8,372 nucleotides of DNA from Pseudomonadota bacterium (GTDB lineage: Bacteria > Pseudomonadota > Gammaproteobacteria > Burkholderiales > Burkholderiaceae_B), in the NCBI GenBank assembly GCA_023432075.1, contig JAEYVD010000040.1, positions 1 to 8,372 of the forward strand. Direction: 5' to 3'. Below are positions 1 to 6,429 of this stretch, piece by piece. Position numbers and translations under genes: made by a program. Numbering within the stretch: position 1 is the stretch's first letter; each line of letters opens with the position of its first letter. The notes under the pieces are model-generated. The model searched no databases and had not been told where the DNA came from. It was given only the letters and a program-made list of their open reading frames with translations.

Positions 1-438
1 GCCGTACGTATATTGCGGCGAAGCGACTGGGCGGAAGAAGTCCTCCAGGACAGCTTCATCAATATCTGGCGCAATGCCGCCCGCTATTCCTCGGAGCAGA
101 GCCAAGTCATGACCTGGATGACGCGCATCGTGCGCAATCGCTGCATCGACCTGCTACGCAGGCCGGACCTGGAGCGCCCCGACGCCGACGGCGCGTTGAC
201 GCAGGCCTGGGCCGATGACGCGCCCGGCCCGTTTGAGCGGCTGCAACGCGACCAGGACGGTCAGCGCCTGGCCGACTGCTTGAAACAGCTCGAGGGGCAG
301 CAACGCACCGCCATCGCGCTGTCCTTTTTCGACGACCTCAGCCACAGCGAGATCGCCCGGCGCCTCCAGGCGCCGCTGGGCACGATCAAAAGCTGGGTGC
401 GGCGCGGCATGGACCGGCTCAAAAGGTGCCTGTCATGA
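1..438 (+). CDS. ECF RNA polymerase sigma factor, 5'-truncated by the window edge
   Basis: A group IV (ECF) sigma factor directs core RNA polymerase to a small set of stress promoters. The frame is already open at base 1 and reads AVRILRRSDWAEEVLQDSF, typical sigma region 2.1-2.2, so the true start lies upstream; the TTG at 13 is not a credible start. About 145 codons are visible. Region 2 continues through SFINIWRNAARY and MTWMTRIVRNRCIDLLRR (the -10 recognition part). A variable Asp-rich linker follows, then region 4 with QQRTAIALSFFDDLSHSEIA and the helix-turn-helix LGTIKSWVRRGMDRLKR near the C-terminus. LGTIKSWVRRG is typical of SigK-like ECFs. The stop overlaps the start of the anti-sigma gene (ATGA, 435-438), so the two are translationally coupled. 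The neighbour being RskA-like supports an ECF19/SigK-type assignment, but this is a family-level inference. Its likely target promoters are at 1111-1139 and 2130-2158. Whether it autoregulates cannot be seen. Confidence 0.93.
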   Translation, partial: AVRILRRSDWAEEVLQDSFINIWRNAARYSSEQSQVMTWMTRIVRNRCIDLLRRPDLERPDADGALTQAWADDAPGPFERLQRDQDGQRLADCLKQLEGQQRTAIALSFFDDLSHSEIARRLQAPLGTIKSWVRRGMDRLKRCLS

Positions 439-1106
439 ACTACAGCAATCCTCAACTGCGCGAGCGGCTTGCCGCCGACTACGTGGCCGGCGCCATGCGC
501 GGTGGCGCGCGCCGCCGTTTCGAGGGCCTGATGGCCGCCGACGCCAACCTGCGCCGCCAGGTGCGCGACTGGGAAAACGACATCTATCCGCTGTTGTGGT
601 CGCTGCCGCCGCGGGTTCCCCCGCGCCGCGTGTGGCGCGCCATCGAAGCGCGCCTGAAGCCCGGCGGCGGCCGCGGCTGGCAGGGCCTGGCCTTCTGGCG
701 CGTGCTCAGCGGCGCGCTGGCGGCCATGCTGGTTGCCGGCGTGGTGGTCTACCCGATGCAGGTCGACCGCGCCGCGCGCACCCAATTGATGGCGGTGCTG
801 CAAAGCCCCGAGGCGCAGGCCATGCTGGTGGTGCGGGCCGACGAGCGCGGCGGCCTGCATGTGCATGCCCTGCAGGATCTGGCCTCGCGCGCCGACGGCA
901 AGGCGCTGGAGCTCTGGGTGATTCCGCCGGGACAGGCGCCGATTTCCGTCGGGGTGGTGGCGCCCGATGGCCAGACGGCGCTGCCGCGCGCCCAAGGGCT
1001 GGAAGGGGTGCAGACCCTGGCCATCACCTTGGAGCCGCCGGGCGGCTCGCCGTCGGGCAAGCCCACCGGGCCGGTCATCATGAAGGGCGACGTGCTCAAG
1101 ATCTGA
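435..1106 (+). CDS. RskA-type membrane anti-sigma factor
   Basis: Probably binds and holds the adjacent ECF sigma factor at the membrane until a signal releases it, in known family members by regulated proteolysis. The 223-residue protein has an N-terminal helical cytoplasmic domain (about 1-75; LRERLAADYVAGAMRGGARR is typical of the sigma-binding part). One hydrophobic segment follows at about 88-107 (FWRVLSGALAAMLVAGVVVY), then a periplasmic domain of about 115 residues. That domain carries the RskA C-terminal signatures ELWVIPPGQAPISVGV (159-174), an ITLEPPGGSPSG stretch and a final GPVIMKGD. There is no HxxxCxxC zinc motif and no ChrR-like cupin, so it is not a ZAS-type anti-sigma factor. 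The ATG at 435 is preferred over the in-frame GTG at 426 because it gives the usual ATGA overlap with the sigma stop and begins MNYSNPQLRE. The stop lies 4 nt before a candidate promoter for the next gene. Confidence 0.92.
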   Translation: MNYSNPQLRERLAADYVAGAMRGGARRRFEGLMAADANLRRQVRDWENDIYPLLWSLPPRVPPRRVWRAIEARLKPGGGRGWQGLAFWRVLSGALAAMLVAGVVVYPMQVDRAARTQLMAVLQSPEAQAMLVVRADERGGLHVHALQDLASRADGKALELWVIPPGQAPISVGVVAPDGQTALPRAQGLEGVQTLAITLEPPGGSPSGKPTGPVIMKGDVLKI

Positions 1107-1110
1107 TCGC

Positions 1111-1139
1111 TGCATCCAAACCGGGCCTGCCCGCGTATA
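1111..1139 (+). promoter_or_regulatory. Candidate ECF sigma promoter P1, upstream of the hydrolase gene
   Basis: TGCATCC at 1111-1117 (-35 like), a 16-nt spacer, then CGTATA at 1134-1139 (-10 like). The same two boxes with the same spacer occur at 2130-2158. The -10 box ends 27 nt before the ATG at 1167, predicting a leader of about 20 nt. The pattern resembles, from memory, the CCATCC-N15-17-CCGAAT-type consensus reported for mycobacterial SigK, which fits the SigK/RskA-like pair just upstream. No transcript evidence is available. Confidence 0.7.
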
Positions 1140-1166
1140 GAGGGGTGTTCCATTGCGGAGTGCCCC

Positions 1167-2066
1167 ATGTCTTCCTGGATCGCTGCTGGCCCGCGTGGCC
1201 TGCTTGCCATCGTGGCCGTGGCCGCGCTGGCCCTGGGCCTGCTGGCCGCCTGTTCGCCATTGACGCTGCTCAACGGTGCGGTGCCCGAGGACGGCAGCAA
1301 CGTCACGGCGGGGCTGGCTTACGGCACGTTGCCGCGTCAGCATCTGGACGTCTACCGGCCGACGGACGCCACGGGGGCGCCCGTGGTGGTTTTTTTCTAC
1401 GGCGGCGGCTGGCGCAGCGGGGAACGCGCCGACTACCGGTTCGTGGGCGACGCGCTTGCGGCGCGCGGCATGGTGGCGGTTGTCGCCGACTACCGTCTAT
1501 ATCCCGAAGCCGGCTTTCCGGCTTTTTTGCGCGACGCCGCGCTGGCGGTGGCGTGGACACAGCGCCATATCCGCGACTACGGCGGCGACCCGGCGCGTGT
1601 CTTCGTCGCCGGCCACAGCGCCGGCGGGTACATCGCGGCCATGCTGGCGCTGGATCAGCGTTGGCTCGCCGGCGCCGGCACCAGCCCGGCGTCGCTGGCC
1701 GGCTGGATCGGGCTGGCCGGCCCCTATGACTTCCTGCCCATCGAGGCGCGCAGCGTGCGGCCGGTGTTCGGCTATCCGGACACGCCGGCCGACTCCCAAC
1801 CCATCCATCACGTCAGCCGCGACGCGCCGCCGGGCCTGCTGCTGACGGGGGCTGCCGACACCACGGTCGACCCGCACCGCAACAGCGTCGGTCTGGCGGA
1901 CGCCTTGCAGGAGGCGGGGGCGTGCGCGCAGCTGGTGCAGTACCCCGACCTGGGGCACAAGCTGCTGGTGGGCGCGCTGTCGCGGCCGCTGCGCTGGCGT
2001 GCGCCCGTGCTCGACGACGTCAGCGCGTTCGTCAGCCGTCCGTGCCCATCCCCCGAAGGAGAGTGA
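1167..2066 (+). CDS. Predicted lipoprotein alpha/beta hydrolase (carboxylesterase-like)
   Basis: A 299-residue serine hydrolase of the BD-FAE/esterase-lipase type. The N-terminus has a hydrophobic segment (about 11-28) ending in a lipobox, LAAC, with Cys29 as the predicted lipidated residue. Ser at +2 makes outer-membrane retention more likely than inner. The hydrolase core includes HLDVYRP (59-65) and an oxyanion-hole loop VVFFYGGGWRSG (74-85), where Tyr stands in place of the first His of the common HGGG. The nucleophile elbow is GHSAGG (149-154, Ser151). The likely acid is Asp231 in TGAADTTVDP and the likely base is His264 in DLGHKLL. All triad residues are present, so it should be active. 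The start is chosen for GGAG at 1157-1160 and for the intact signal peptide. It is preceded by its own copy of the ECF promoter motif and separated from the lipid operon by 118 nt. The substrate is unknown; an acyl ester or lipid is plausible from context. Confidence 0.88.
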   Translation: MSSWIAAGPRGLLAIVAVAALALGLLAACSPLTLLNGAVPEDGSNVTAGLAYGTLPRQHLDVYRPTDATGAPVVVFFYGGGWRSGERADYRFVGDALAARGMVAVVADYRLYPEAGFPAFLRDAALAVAWTQRHIRDYGGDPARVFVAGHSAGGYIAAMLALDQRWLAGAGTSPASLAGWIGLAGPYDFLPIEARSVRPVFGYPDTPADSQPIHHVSRDAPPGLLLTGAADTTVDPHRNSVGLADALQEAGACAQLVQYPDLGHKLLVGALSRPLRWRAPVLDDVSAFVSRPCPSPEGE

Positions 2067-2067
2067 C

Positions 2068-2081
2068 CCAGCGATCGCTGG
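2068..2081. repeat. Perfect 14-nt palindrome after the hydrolase stop
   Basis: CCAGCGATCGCTGG begins 2 nt after the hydrolase stop. As RNA it could form a 5-bp stem with a GATC loop, and CCAGCG could alternatively pair with a second CGCTGG at 2094-2099. A neighbouring imperfect inverted repeat pairs GCGAC (2081-2085) with GTCGC (2099-2103). There is no U-tract, so an intrinsic terminator is not supported. It may be a weak processing structure or chance; its core GCGATCGC is also a common palindrome in GC-rich genomes. Confidence 0.4.
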
Positions 2082-2112
2082 CGACGGCAATGCCGCTGGT
2101 CGCGAGTTGCGA

Positions 2113-2130
2113 ATAAGGGTTTTCACTTAT
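2113..2130. repeat. Short AT-rich inverted repeat touching the P2 -35 box
   Basis: ATAAG (2113-2117) and CTTAT (2126-2130) are inverted around an 8-nt centre, GGTTTTCA. The right arm ends on the first T of the TGCATCC box at 2130. It lies in an AT-rich patch that is unusual in this GC-rich window. It could be an operator or an upstream promoter element. With only 5-bp arms the call is tentative, and P1 has no counterpart. Confidence 0.25.
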
Positions 2131-2158
2131 GCATCCGATGCCGCGCCGCGCCCGTATA
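2130..2158 (+). promoter_or_regulatory. Candidate ECF sigma promoter P2, upstream of the lipid operon
   Basis: TGCATCC at 2130-2136, a 16-nt spacer and CGTATA at 2153-2158. All 13 box positions and the spacer length match P1 at 1111-1139, while the spacer sequences differ. The -10 box ends 26 nt before the ATG at 2185, nearly the same as at P1. It is the only sizeable gap upstream of the desaturase-to-methyltransferase gene run, so it probably drives the whole operon. Confidence 0.72.
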
Positions 2159-2184
2159 TCCCGACACGTTTCCCACAGGACAGC

Positions 2185-3117
2185 ATGATGCGCTCCATTC
2201 TTACCGGCTGGACCGCCTCGATACGACGCTGGGTTGACACGCAGGCGCAGGATGCGCCGGGCGGCGACCCCGATCGCATCGACTGGACCCGCGCCTTGCC
2301 TTTCGCCTTGTTGCACGCCGGCTGCCTGGGCGTGCTATGGACCGGCGTGTCCCCGGCCGCGCTGGCGCTGGCGGCGGCGTTGTACGCCGTGCGCATGTTC
2401 GCCCTGACCGGCTTCTACCACCGCTACTTCTCGCATCGCACGTTCCGTACCTCGCGCGGCATGCAATTGGTCTTCGCCGTGCTGGGGGCGTCGTGCGCGC
2501 AGCGCGGACCGCTGTGGTGGGCGGCCCATCATCGTCATCACCATCGTCATGCCGACGATGCGCAGGACCTGCATTCGCCGCGCCGCCATGGCTTCTGGTG
2601 GAGCCACATGGGCTGGTTCCTGACCCGCCGCGCCTTCGCCACCGACATGGCGCGGGTGCCCGACCTGCGCGGCTACCCTGAACTGCGCTGGCTCGACCGC
2701 TTCGACGCGGCGGTGCCGCTGGCGCTGGCGTTGGGGTGCTACGGGCTGGGCGCGCTGCTGGCGCGCGTGGCGCCGGGCCTGGGCACCGACGGGCCGCAGA
2801 TGCTGGTGTGGGGCTTTTTCATTTCCACCGTGGCGCTGTTTCACGCCACCGTCACCATCAATTCGCTGGCGCACCGCTACGGCAGGCGGCGCTACGACAC
2901 CGCCGACGACAGCCGCAACAACGCCTGGCTTGCGCTGCTGACGTTCGGCGAGGGTTGGCACAACAACCATCACTTTTATCCGGGCTCGGCACGCCAGGGC
3001 TTTCGCGCCCGCGAGATCGACATCACCTGGTACGGCCTGCGCCTGCTGGCCGCCGCCGGCCTCATCTGGGACTTGAAGGGCGTACCGGCCTGGGCGCTGG
3101 CCGCCGCCAAGGAGTGA
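2185..3117 (+). CDS. Membrane fatty acid desaturase (stearoyl-CoA/Delta9 desaturase-like)
   Basis: A 310-residue di-iron desaturase expected to introduce a double bond into a fatty acyl chain at the inner membrane using O2. All three histidine boxes are present: HRYFSH (79-84), HRHHH within WWAAHHRHHHRHADD (116-120), and HNNHH after FGEGWHNNHHFYPG (259-263). The accessory NSLAH (226-230) is also there. Hydrophobic stretches lie at about 38-75, 95-105, 175-195 and 205-225, as in acyl-CoA desaturases. The frame stays open back to 1999, but that extension overlaps the hydrolase gene, contains promoter P2 and has no desaturase character. AGGA at 2177-2180 sits 4 nt before ATG 2185 and 7 nt before the adjacent ATG 2188, so either may be used. 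It is first in the operon, with a 2-nt gap to the FAD oxidoreductase. In furan fatty acid synthesis a desaturase (UfaD) acts on a methylated acyl chain; whether this protein is equivalent is inference. A housekeeping-type Delta9 desaturase is the alternative. Confidence 0.93.
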   Translation: MMRSILTGWTASIRRWVDTQAQDAPGGDPDRIDWTRALPFALLHAGCLGVLWTGVSPAALALAAALYAVRMFALTGFYHRYFSHRTFRTSRGMQLVFAVLGASCAQRGPLWWAAHHRHHHRHADDAQDLHSPRRHGFWWSHMGWFLTRRAFATDMARVPDLRGYPELRWLDRFDAAVPLALALGCYGLGALLARVAPGLGTDGPQMLVWGFFISTVALFHATVTINSLAHRYGRRRYDTADDSRNNAWLALLTFGEGWHNNHHFYPGSARQGFRAREIDITWYGLRLLAAAGLIWDLKGVPAWALAAAKE

Positions 3118-3119
3118 AC

Positions 3120-4385
3120 ATGCGCATCGCCATCATCGGTTCGGGCATCTCGGGGCTGGTCTGCGCCTGGAAGCTGGGCCGCGATCACGAGGTCACGCTG
3201 TACGAGGCCAACGACTACCTGGGCGGGCACACGCATACGCACACGGTCGAACAGGACGGGCAGCGGTACGCGGTCGATAGCGGGTTCATCGTCCATAACC
3301 CGCTCAATTACCCGCATTTCACGGCGTTGCTGTCGGAACTGGGCGTGGCGTCGCAGCCCACCACCATGAGCTTTTCGGTGCACAAGGAGGCCAATGACCT
3401 GGCCTACAACGCCACCTCGCTGGACACGCTGTTCTGCCAGCGGCGCAACCTGGTATCCCCGCGTTTCTTGGGCATGGTGCGCGACCTGATGCGCTTTTAC
3501 CGGGAGTCGCCCGCGCTGTTGCGCGCGCCGCAGCCCGGTCCCACGCTGGGCGAATACCTGGCGCAGCACCGCTATGGCGAGGCCTTTCGCACCGATCACC
3601 TGATTCCGATGGCGTCGGCGCTGTGGTCGTCGCCGGCCTCGCGCATCCTGGAATTCCCAGCGCGCTACCTGGTGCGGTTCATGGCCAACCACCAGATGCT
3701 GCGCATCAGCGGCCGTCCGCAATGGCGCGTGGTGCAGGGCGGGTCGCGCCGTTACATCGACGCCATGCGCGAGCGGTGGACGGTGCGCGAGCGGCTGAAC
3801 TGCGCCGTGCGCGCTGTCAGGCGTCTGCCGGGCGGCGTGCAGGTGGCAACGCGCGAGGGCCTGGAACATCACGACGAAGTGATCTTCGCCTGCCACAGCA
3901 ACCAGGCGTTGTCGCTGCTGGCCGACCCGACGCCGCAGGAACGCGAGGTACTGGGCGCCATCACCTACCAGGACAACGACGTGGTGCTGCACACCGACGC
4001 GCGCCTCTTGCCGCGCCAGCGCAAGGCGTGGGCCGCCTGGAACGCTTACGTGCCGGCCGACCCCGAGGCGCCTTGTTCGGTCAGCTACTGCATGAACCTG
4101 CTGCAGGGCATCACGTCGCCCCGGCCCTTCATCGTGACGCTGAACCGCAGCGATGCGATCGATCCCGCGTCGGTGCTGGCGCGCATGCGTTATCACCACC
4201 CTGTGTACACCCACGAATCGGTGGCCGCGCAGGCGCGCCGAGCCGAGATCTCGGGACAGCGGCGCAGCTGGTATGCGGGCGCCTACTGGGGCTGGGGCTT
4301 TCACGAAGACGGCGTGGCGAGCGCGCTGGACGTGGTGCGCGGCATCCAGGAACAGTCAGGGGTCTGGGCGCGGGAGGCGGCATGA
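3120..4385 (+). CDS. FAD-dependent oxidoreductase, amine-oxidase fold (COG2907 type)
   Basis: A 421-residue flavoprotein. The N-terminus MRIAIIGSGISGLVCAWKL carries the dinucleotide-binding GxGxxG (7-12), followed by the acidic end of beta-2 (Glu29 in VTLYEAN) and the GG motif at 35-36 (YLGGHTHT). The substrate domain has SGFIVHNPLNYPHF (54-67), an ALWSSP segment (167-172) and VVQGGSRRYIDAM (204-216). The C-terminal FAD-contact region is YAGAYWGWGFHEDGV (385-399), a hallmark of this family next to DUF1365 and CFA-like genes. The ATG at 3120 is chosen for AAGGAG (3109-3114) 5 nt upstream and for the intact Rossmann start; the frame is open much further upstream only as a shadow of the desaturase. 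The R. sphaeroides homologue class includes UfaO, implicated in putting an O2-derived oxygen into the furan ring. That role here is inference from family and context. The stop overlaps the next start (ATGA). Confidence 0.92.
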   Translation: MRIAIIGSGISGLVCAWKLGRDHEVTLYEANDYLGGHTHTHTVEQDGQRYAVDSGFIVHNPLNYPHFTALLSELGVASQPTTMSFSVHKEANDLAYNATSLDTLFCQRRNLVSPRFLGMVRDLMRFYRESPALLRAPQPGPTLGEYLAQHRYGEAFRTDHLIPMASALWSSPASRILEFPARYLVRFMANHQMLRISGRPQWRVVQGGSRRYIDAMRERWTVRERLNCAVRAVRRLPGGVQVATREGLEHHDEVIFACHSNQALSLLADPTPQEREVLGAITYQDNDVVLHTDARLLPRQRKAWAAWNAYVPADPEAPCSVSYCMNLLQGITSPRPFIVTLNRSDAIDPASVLARMRYHHPVYTHESVAAQARRAEISGQRRSWYAGAYWGWGFHEDGVASALDVVRGIQEQSGVWAREAA

Positions 4386-5158
4386 ATCTGCAAAGCGCCG
4401 TGTACGAAGGCCGGGTGACCCACCGGCGCCACCTCCCGCATGCGCACGGCTTCGGCTATCGCATGGCGCAGCTTTATCTGGATCTGGACGAGATCGACCA
4501 GGTGTTCCAGGACCGCTGGCTGTGGTCGGTGGAACGGCCCAACCTGGCGCAGTGGCGCCGGGCCGACTATCTTGACGCTGCCGAGGGCCTGCCGCTGGCG
4601 CAGGCGGTGCGGCAGCGCCTGCGCGCGCAGTTGGGCGACGTGCCGGCCGGGCCCATCCGCCTGCTCGCGCACCCGCGCTACGCCGGCTATGTCTTCAACC
4701 CGGTGAGCTTTTACTACTGCTTTGAAGCCGACGGCCGCACGCTGGCGGCGATCGTGGCGGAGATCACCAATACCCCCTGGAAGCAGCGCCACTGCGTGGT
4801 GCTGCCGGTGACCGCCGCCGAACGCGAGGGCGGGGCGCTGGCCTGGCGCTTTGACAAGCGCTTTCACGTGTCGCCCTTCATGCCCATGGACTGCGCCTAT
4901 GACTGGCGCTTCAACCTGCCCGCCGACGACCTGCGTGTGCATATGCAGGTCAGCCGGGAAGGCGTGGCGCAGTTCGACGCGCACCTGAGCCTGCAGCGCC
5001 GCGCGTTGGACGGCGCGGCGCTGGCGCGCGTGCTGTGGCGCTATCCGCTGATGACGCTGCAAGTCGTCGGCGCGATCCATTGGCAGGCGCTGCGCCTGTG
5101 GCTCAAGCGCAATCCCGTCTACGACCATCCCCGCACGCCCAACGGAGAACCGCAATGA
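4382..5158 (+). CDS. DUF1365 protein (COG3496)
   Basis: A 258-residue protein of unknown biochemical function. Family signatures are HRRHLPHAHGFGYRMAQLYL (15-32 region), LLAHPRYAGYVFNPVSFYYC (94-113), EITNTPW (127-133), FDKRFHVSPFMPMD (157-170) and the C-terminal TLQVVGAIHWQALRLWLKR with PVYDHP. There is no signal peptide. The hydrophobic C-terminal stretch at about 225-240 could be a membrane-associating helix. The gene start overlaps the FAD oxidoreductase stop (ATGA at 4382-4385) and is served by GGGAGG at 4372-4377. The frame is open upstream to 3623 only as a shadow of the preceding gene. DUF1365 is very commonly placed between this type of oxidoreductase and a CFA-like methyltransferase, which suggests a shared pathway, but its reaction is not known to me. 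Confidence 0.93.
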   Translation: MNLQSAVYEGRVTHRRHLPHAHGFGYRMAQLYLDLDEIDQVFQDRWLWSVERPNLAQWRRADYLDAAEGLPLAQAVRQRLRAQLGDVPAGPIRLLAHPRYAGYVFNPVSFYYCFEADGRTLAAIVAEITNTPWKQRHCVVLPVTAAEREGGALAWRFDKRFHVSPFMPMDCAYDWRFNLPADDLRVHMQVSREGVAQFDAHLSLQRRALDGAALARVLWRYPLMTLQVVGAIHWQALRLWLKRNPVYDHPRTPNGEPQ

Positions 5159-6429
5159 AACCCATGACGTCCTCGGAACATGCCTCGATCGCGGCCAGCC
5201 GCCCCGCCACGGCGCTCGACCGCCTGTTGCGCCAGCGCCTGCTCGCCAGCCTGGCGGCGCTGGACCACGGCCAACTGCTGATCGAGGACAGCCTGGGCAG
5301 CGCCACGCTGGGCCGCGGCGGGCCGGTGGTGCGCCTGACCGTCCGCGACCTGGGGTTCTACCGGCTGGTGGCCGCACAAGGCAGCGTGGGCGCGGGCGAG
5401 GCCTACGGCGACGGCCTGTGGTACTGCGACGACCTGGTCGGGCTGGTGCGGCTGCTGGTGCGCAACCGCGACACGCTGGACGCCATGGAGTCGGGGCTGG
5501 CGCGGCTTGCCGGCTGGGCGCTGCGGCGCTGGCATGCGCGCAATGCCAACACCCGCGAGGGCAGCCGCCGCAACATCGCCGCACATTACGACCTGGGCAA
5601 TCCGTTTTTCTCGCTGTTTCTTTCCGGCGACCTGATGTATTCGTCGGCACTGTGGGCCGACGGCGACGACACGCTGGAGGCGGCGTCCCATCGCAAGCTG
5701 GACGCGATCTGCCGCAAGCTGGCGTTGCAGCCCTCGGACCGCGTGGTCGAGATTGGCAGCGGCTGGGGCGGCCTGGCCATCCACGCCGCGCGCCACTATG
5801 GCTGCCACGTCACCACTGCCACGCTGTCGCGCGAGCAGCATGATCTGGCGGTCGAGCGGGTGCGGGCCGCCGGCCTGCAGGACCGCGTCAGCGTCGTGCT
5901 GCGGGACTATCGCGACCTGCAGGGCCAGTACGACAAGGTGGTGTCGGTGGAAATGATCGAGGCGGTGGGCGCGAATTTCCTGGAAGGGTATTTCGCCAAG
6001 GTCGCCAGCCTGCTCAGTCCGCATGGCCGCGCGCTGATCCAGGCCATCACCATCGAAGACCATCGCTACGAGCAGGCGCTGGCCTCGGTGGATTTCATCA
6101 AGCGCCACATCTTTCCGGGCAGCTTCATTCCGTCCATCGAGGCGATGCTGCGCGCCAAGACCCGCGCCTGCGACCTGGCGCTGGTGCACCTGGAGGACTT
6201 CGGCCTGTCGTACGCGCGCACGCTGCAAGCCTGGCGCGAGCGCTTCCTGGCGCGGCAGCCAGAGGTGCGGGCGCAAGGTTTCGATGCGCGCTTTTGCCGC
6301 TTGTGGGAGTTTTACCTGGCGTACTGCGAAGGCGGCTTTCGCGAGCGCTCCATCGGCGTCGCGCACCTGCTGCTGACGCATCCGCAGGCGCGCCCCGACG
6401 GCGAGCGCTGGGTGGGAGGGGAGGCGTGA
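5155..6429 (+). CDS. CFA-synthase-like SAM-dependent fatty acyl methyltransferase (UfaM-like candidate)
   Basis: A 424-residue protein of the cyclopropane-fatty-acyl-phospholipid synthase family, which transfers a methyl group from SAM to a double bond of a phospholipid acyl chain. Seen: an N-terminal domain (about 20-125), HYDLGNPFF (144-152), MYSSALW (161-167), SAM motif I VVEIGSGWGG (197-206), SVEMIEAVG (264-272), DFIKRHIFPG (313-322) and YCEGGFRERSIG (390-401). Aligned by eye to E. coli Cfa, the bicarbonate-ligand Cys139 is Ser164 and His266 is Gln296, while Glu239 (Glu269), Ile268 (Ile298) and Tyr317 (Tyr353) are kept. This suggests methylation without normal ring closure, as for UfaM, which makes a methyl-branched olefin. 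The start at 5155 overlaps the DUF1365 stop (ATGA) with GGAG 7 nt upstream; ATG 5164 is a weaker alternative. True cyclopropane synthase activity cannot be excluded. Confidence 0.92.
   Translation: MKPMTSSEHASIAASRPATALDRLLRQRLLASLAALDHGQLLIEDSLGSATLGRGGPVVRLTVRDLGFYRLVAAQGSVGAGEAYGDGLWYCDDLVGLVRLLVRNRDTLDAMESGLARLAGWALRRWHARNANTREGSRRNIAAHYDLGNPFFSLFLSGDLMYSSALWADGDDTLEAASHRKLDAICRKLALQPSDRVVEIGSGWGGLAIHAARHYGCHVTTATLSREQHDLAVERVRAAGLQDRVSVVLRDYRDLQGQYDKVVSVEMIEAVGANFLEGYFAKVASLLSPHGRALIQAITIEDHRYEQALASVDFIKRHIFPGSFIPSIEAMLRAKTRACDLALVHLEDFGLSYARTLQAWRERFLARQPEVRAQGFDARFCRLWEFYLAYCEGGFRERSIGVAHLLLTHPQARPDGERWVGGEA

Noticed and set aside
7..12. CGTATA as a third copy of the -10 box
   Set aside because: It lies inside the sigma coding sequence and no upstream -35 box can be seen because the window begins there.
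13..438. TTG at 13 as the start of the sigma factor
   Set aside because: The residues before it (AVRI) continue sigma region 2, and most of regions 1-2 would be missing; the gene starts outside the window.
261..1343. Long minus-strand open frame (360 codons) opposite the sigma, anti-sigma and hydrolase genes
   Set aside because: Arg/His/Gln-rich low-complexity translation with no recognisable family; expected shadow in GC-rich coding DNA.
1390..1396. Run of seven T in the hydrolase gene as a phase-variable slippage tract
   Set aside because: Short, encodes conserved FF before the oxyanion loop, and the frame is intact; no sign of variation.
1999..2184. N-terminal extension of the desaturase frame back to 1999
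   Set aside because: It overlaps the hydrolase gene, includes the putative promoter at 2130-2158 and does not look like desaturase sequence.
2736..3119. N-terminal extension of the FAD oxidoreductase, giving an apparent 549-residue fusion
   Set aside because: The added part is an out-of-frame translation of the desaturase; AAGGAG plus ATG at 3120 and the Rossmann motif fix the start.
2976..4304. Minus-strand open frame of 442 codons opposite the FAD oxidoreductase
   Set aside because: Same composition bias; the + strand frame has an unmistakable Rossmann start and family motifs throughout.
4301..5650. Minus-strand open frame of 449 codons
   Set aside because: Runs antisense across three well-supported + strand genes and has no protein-like motifs.
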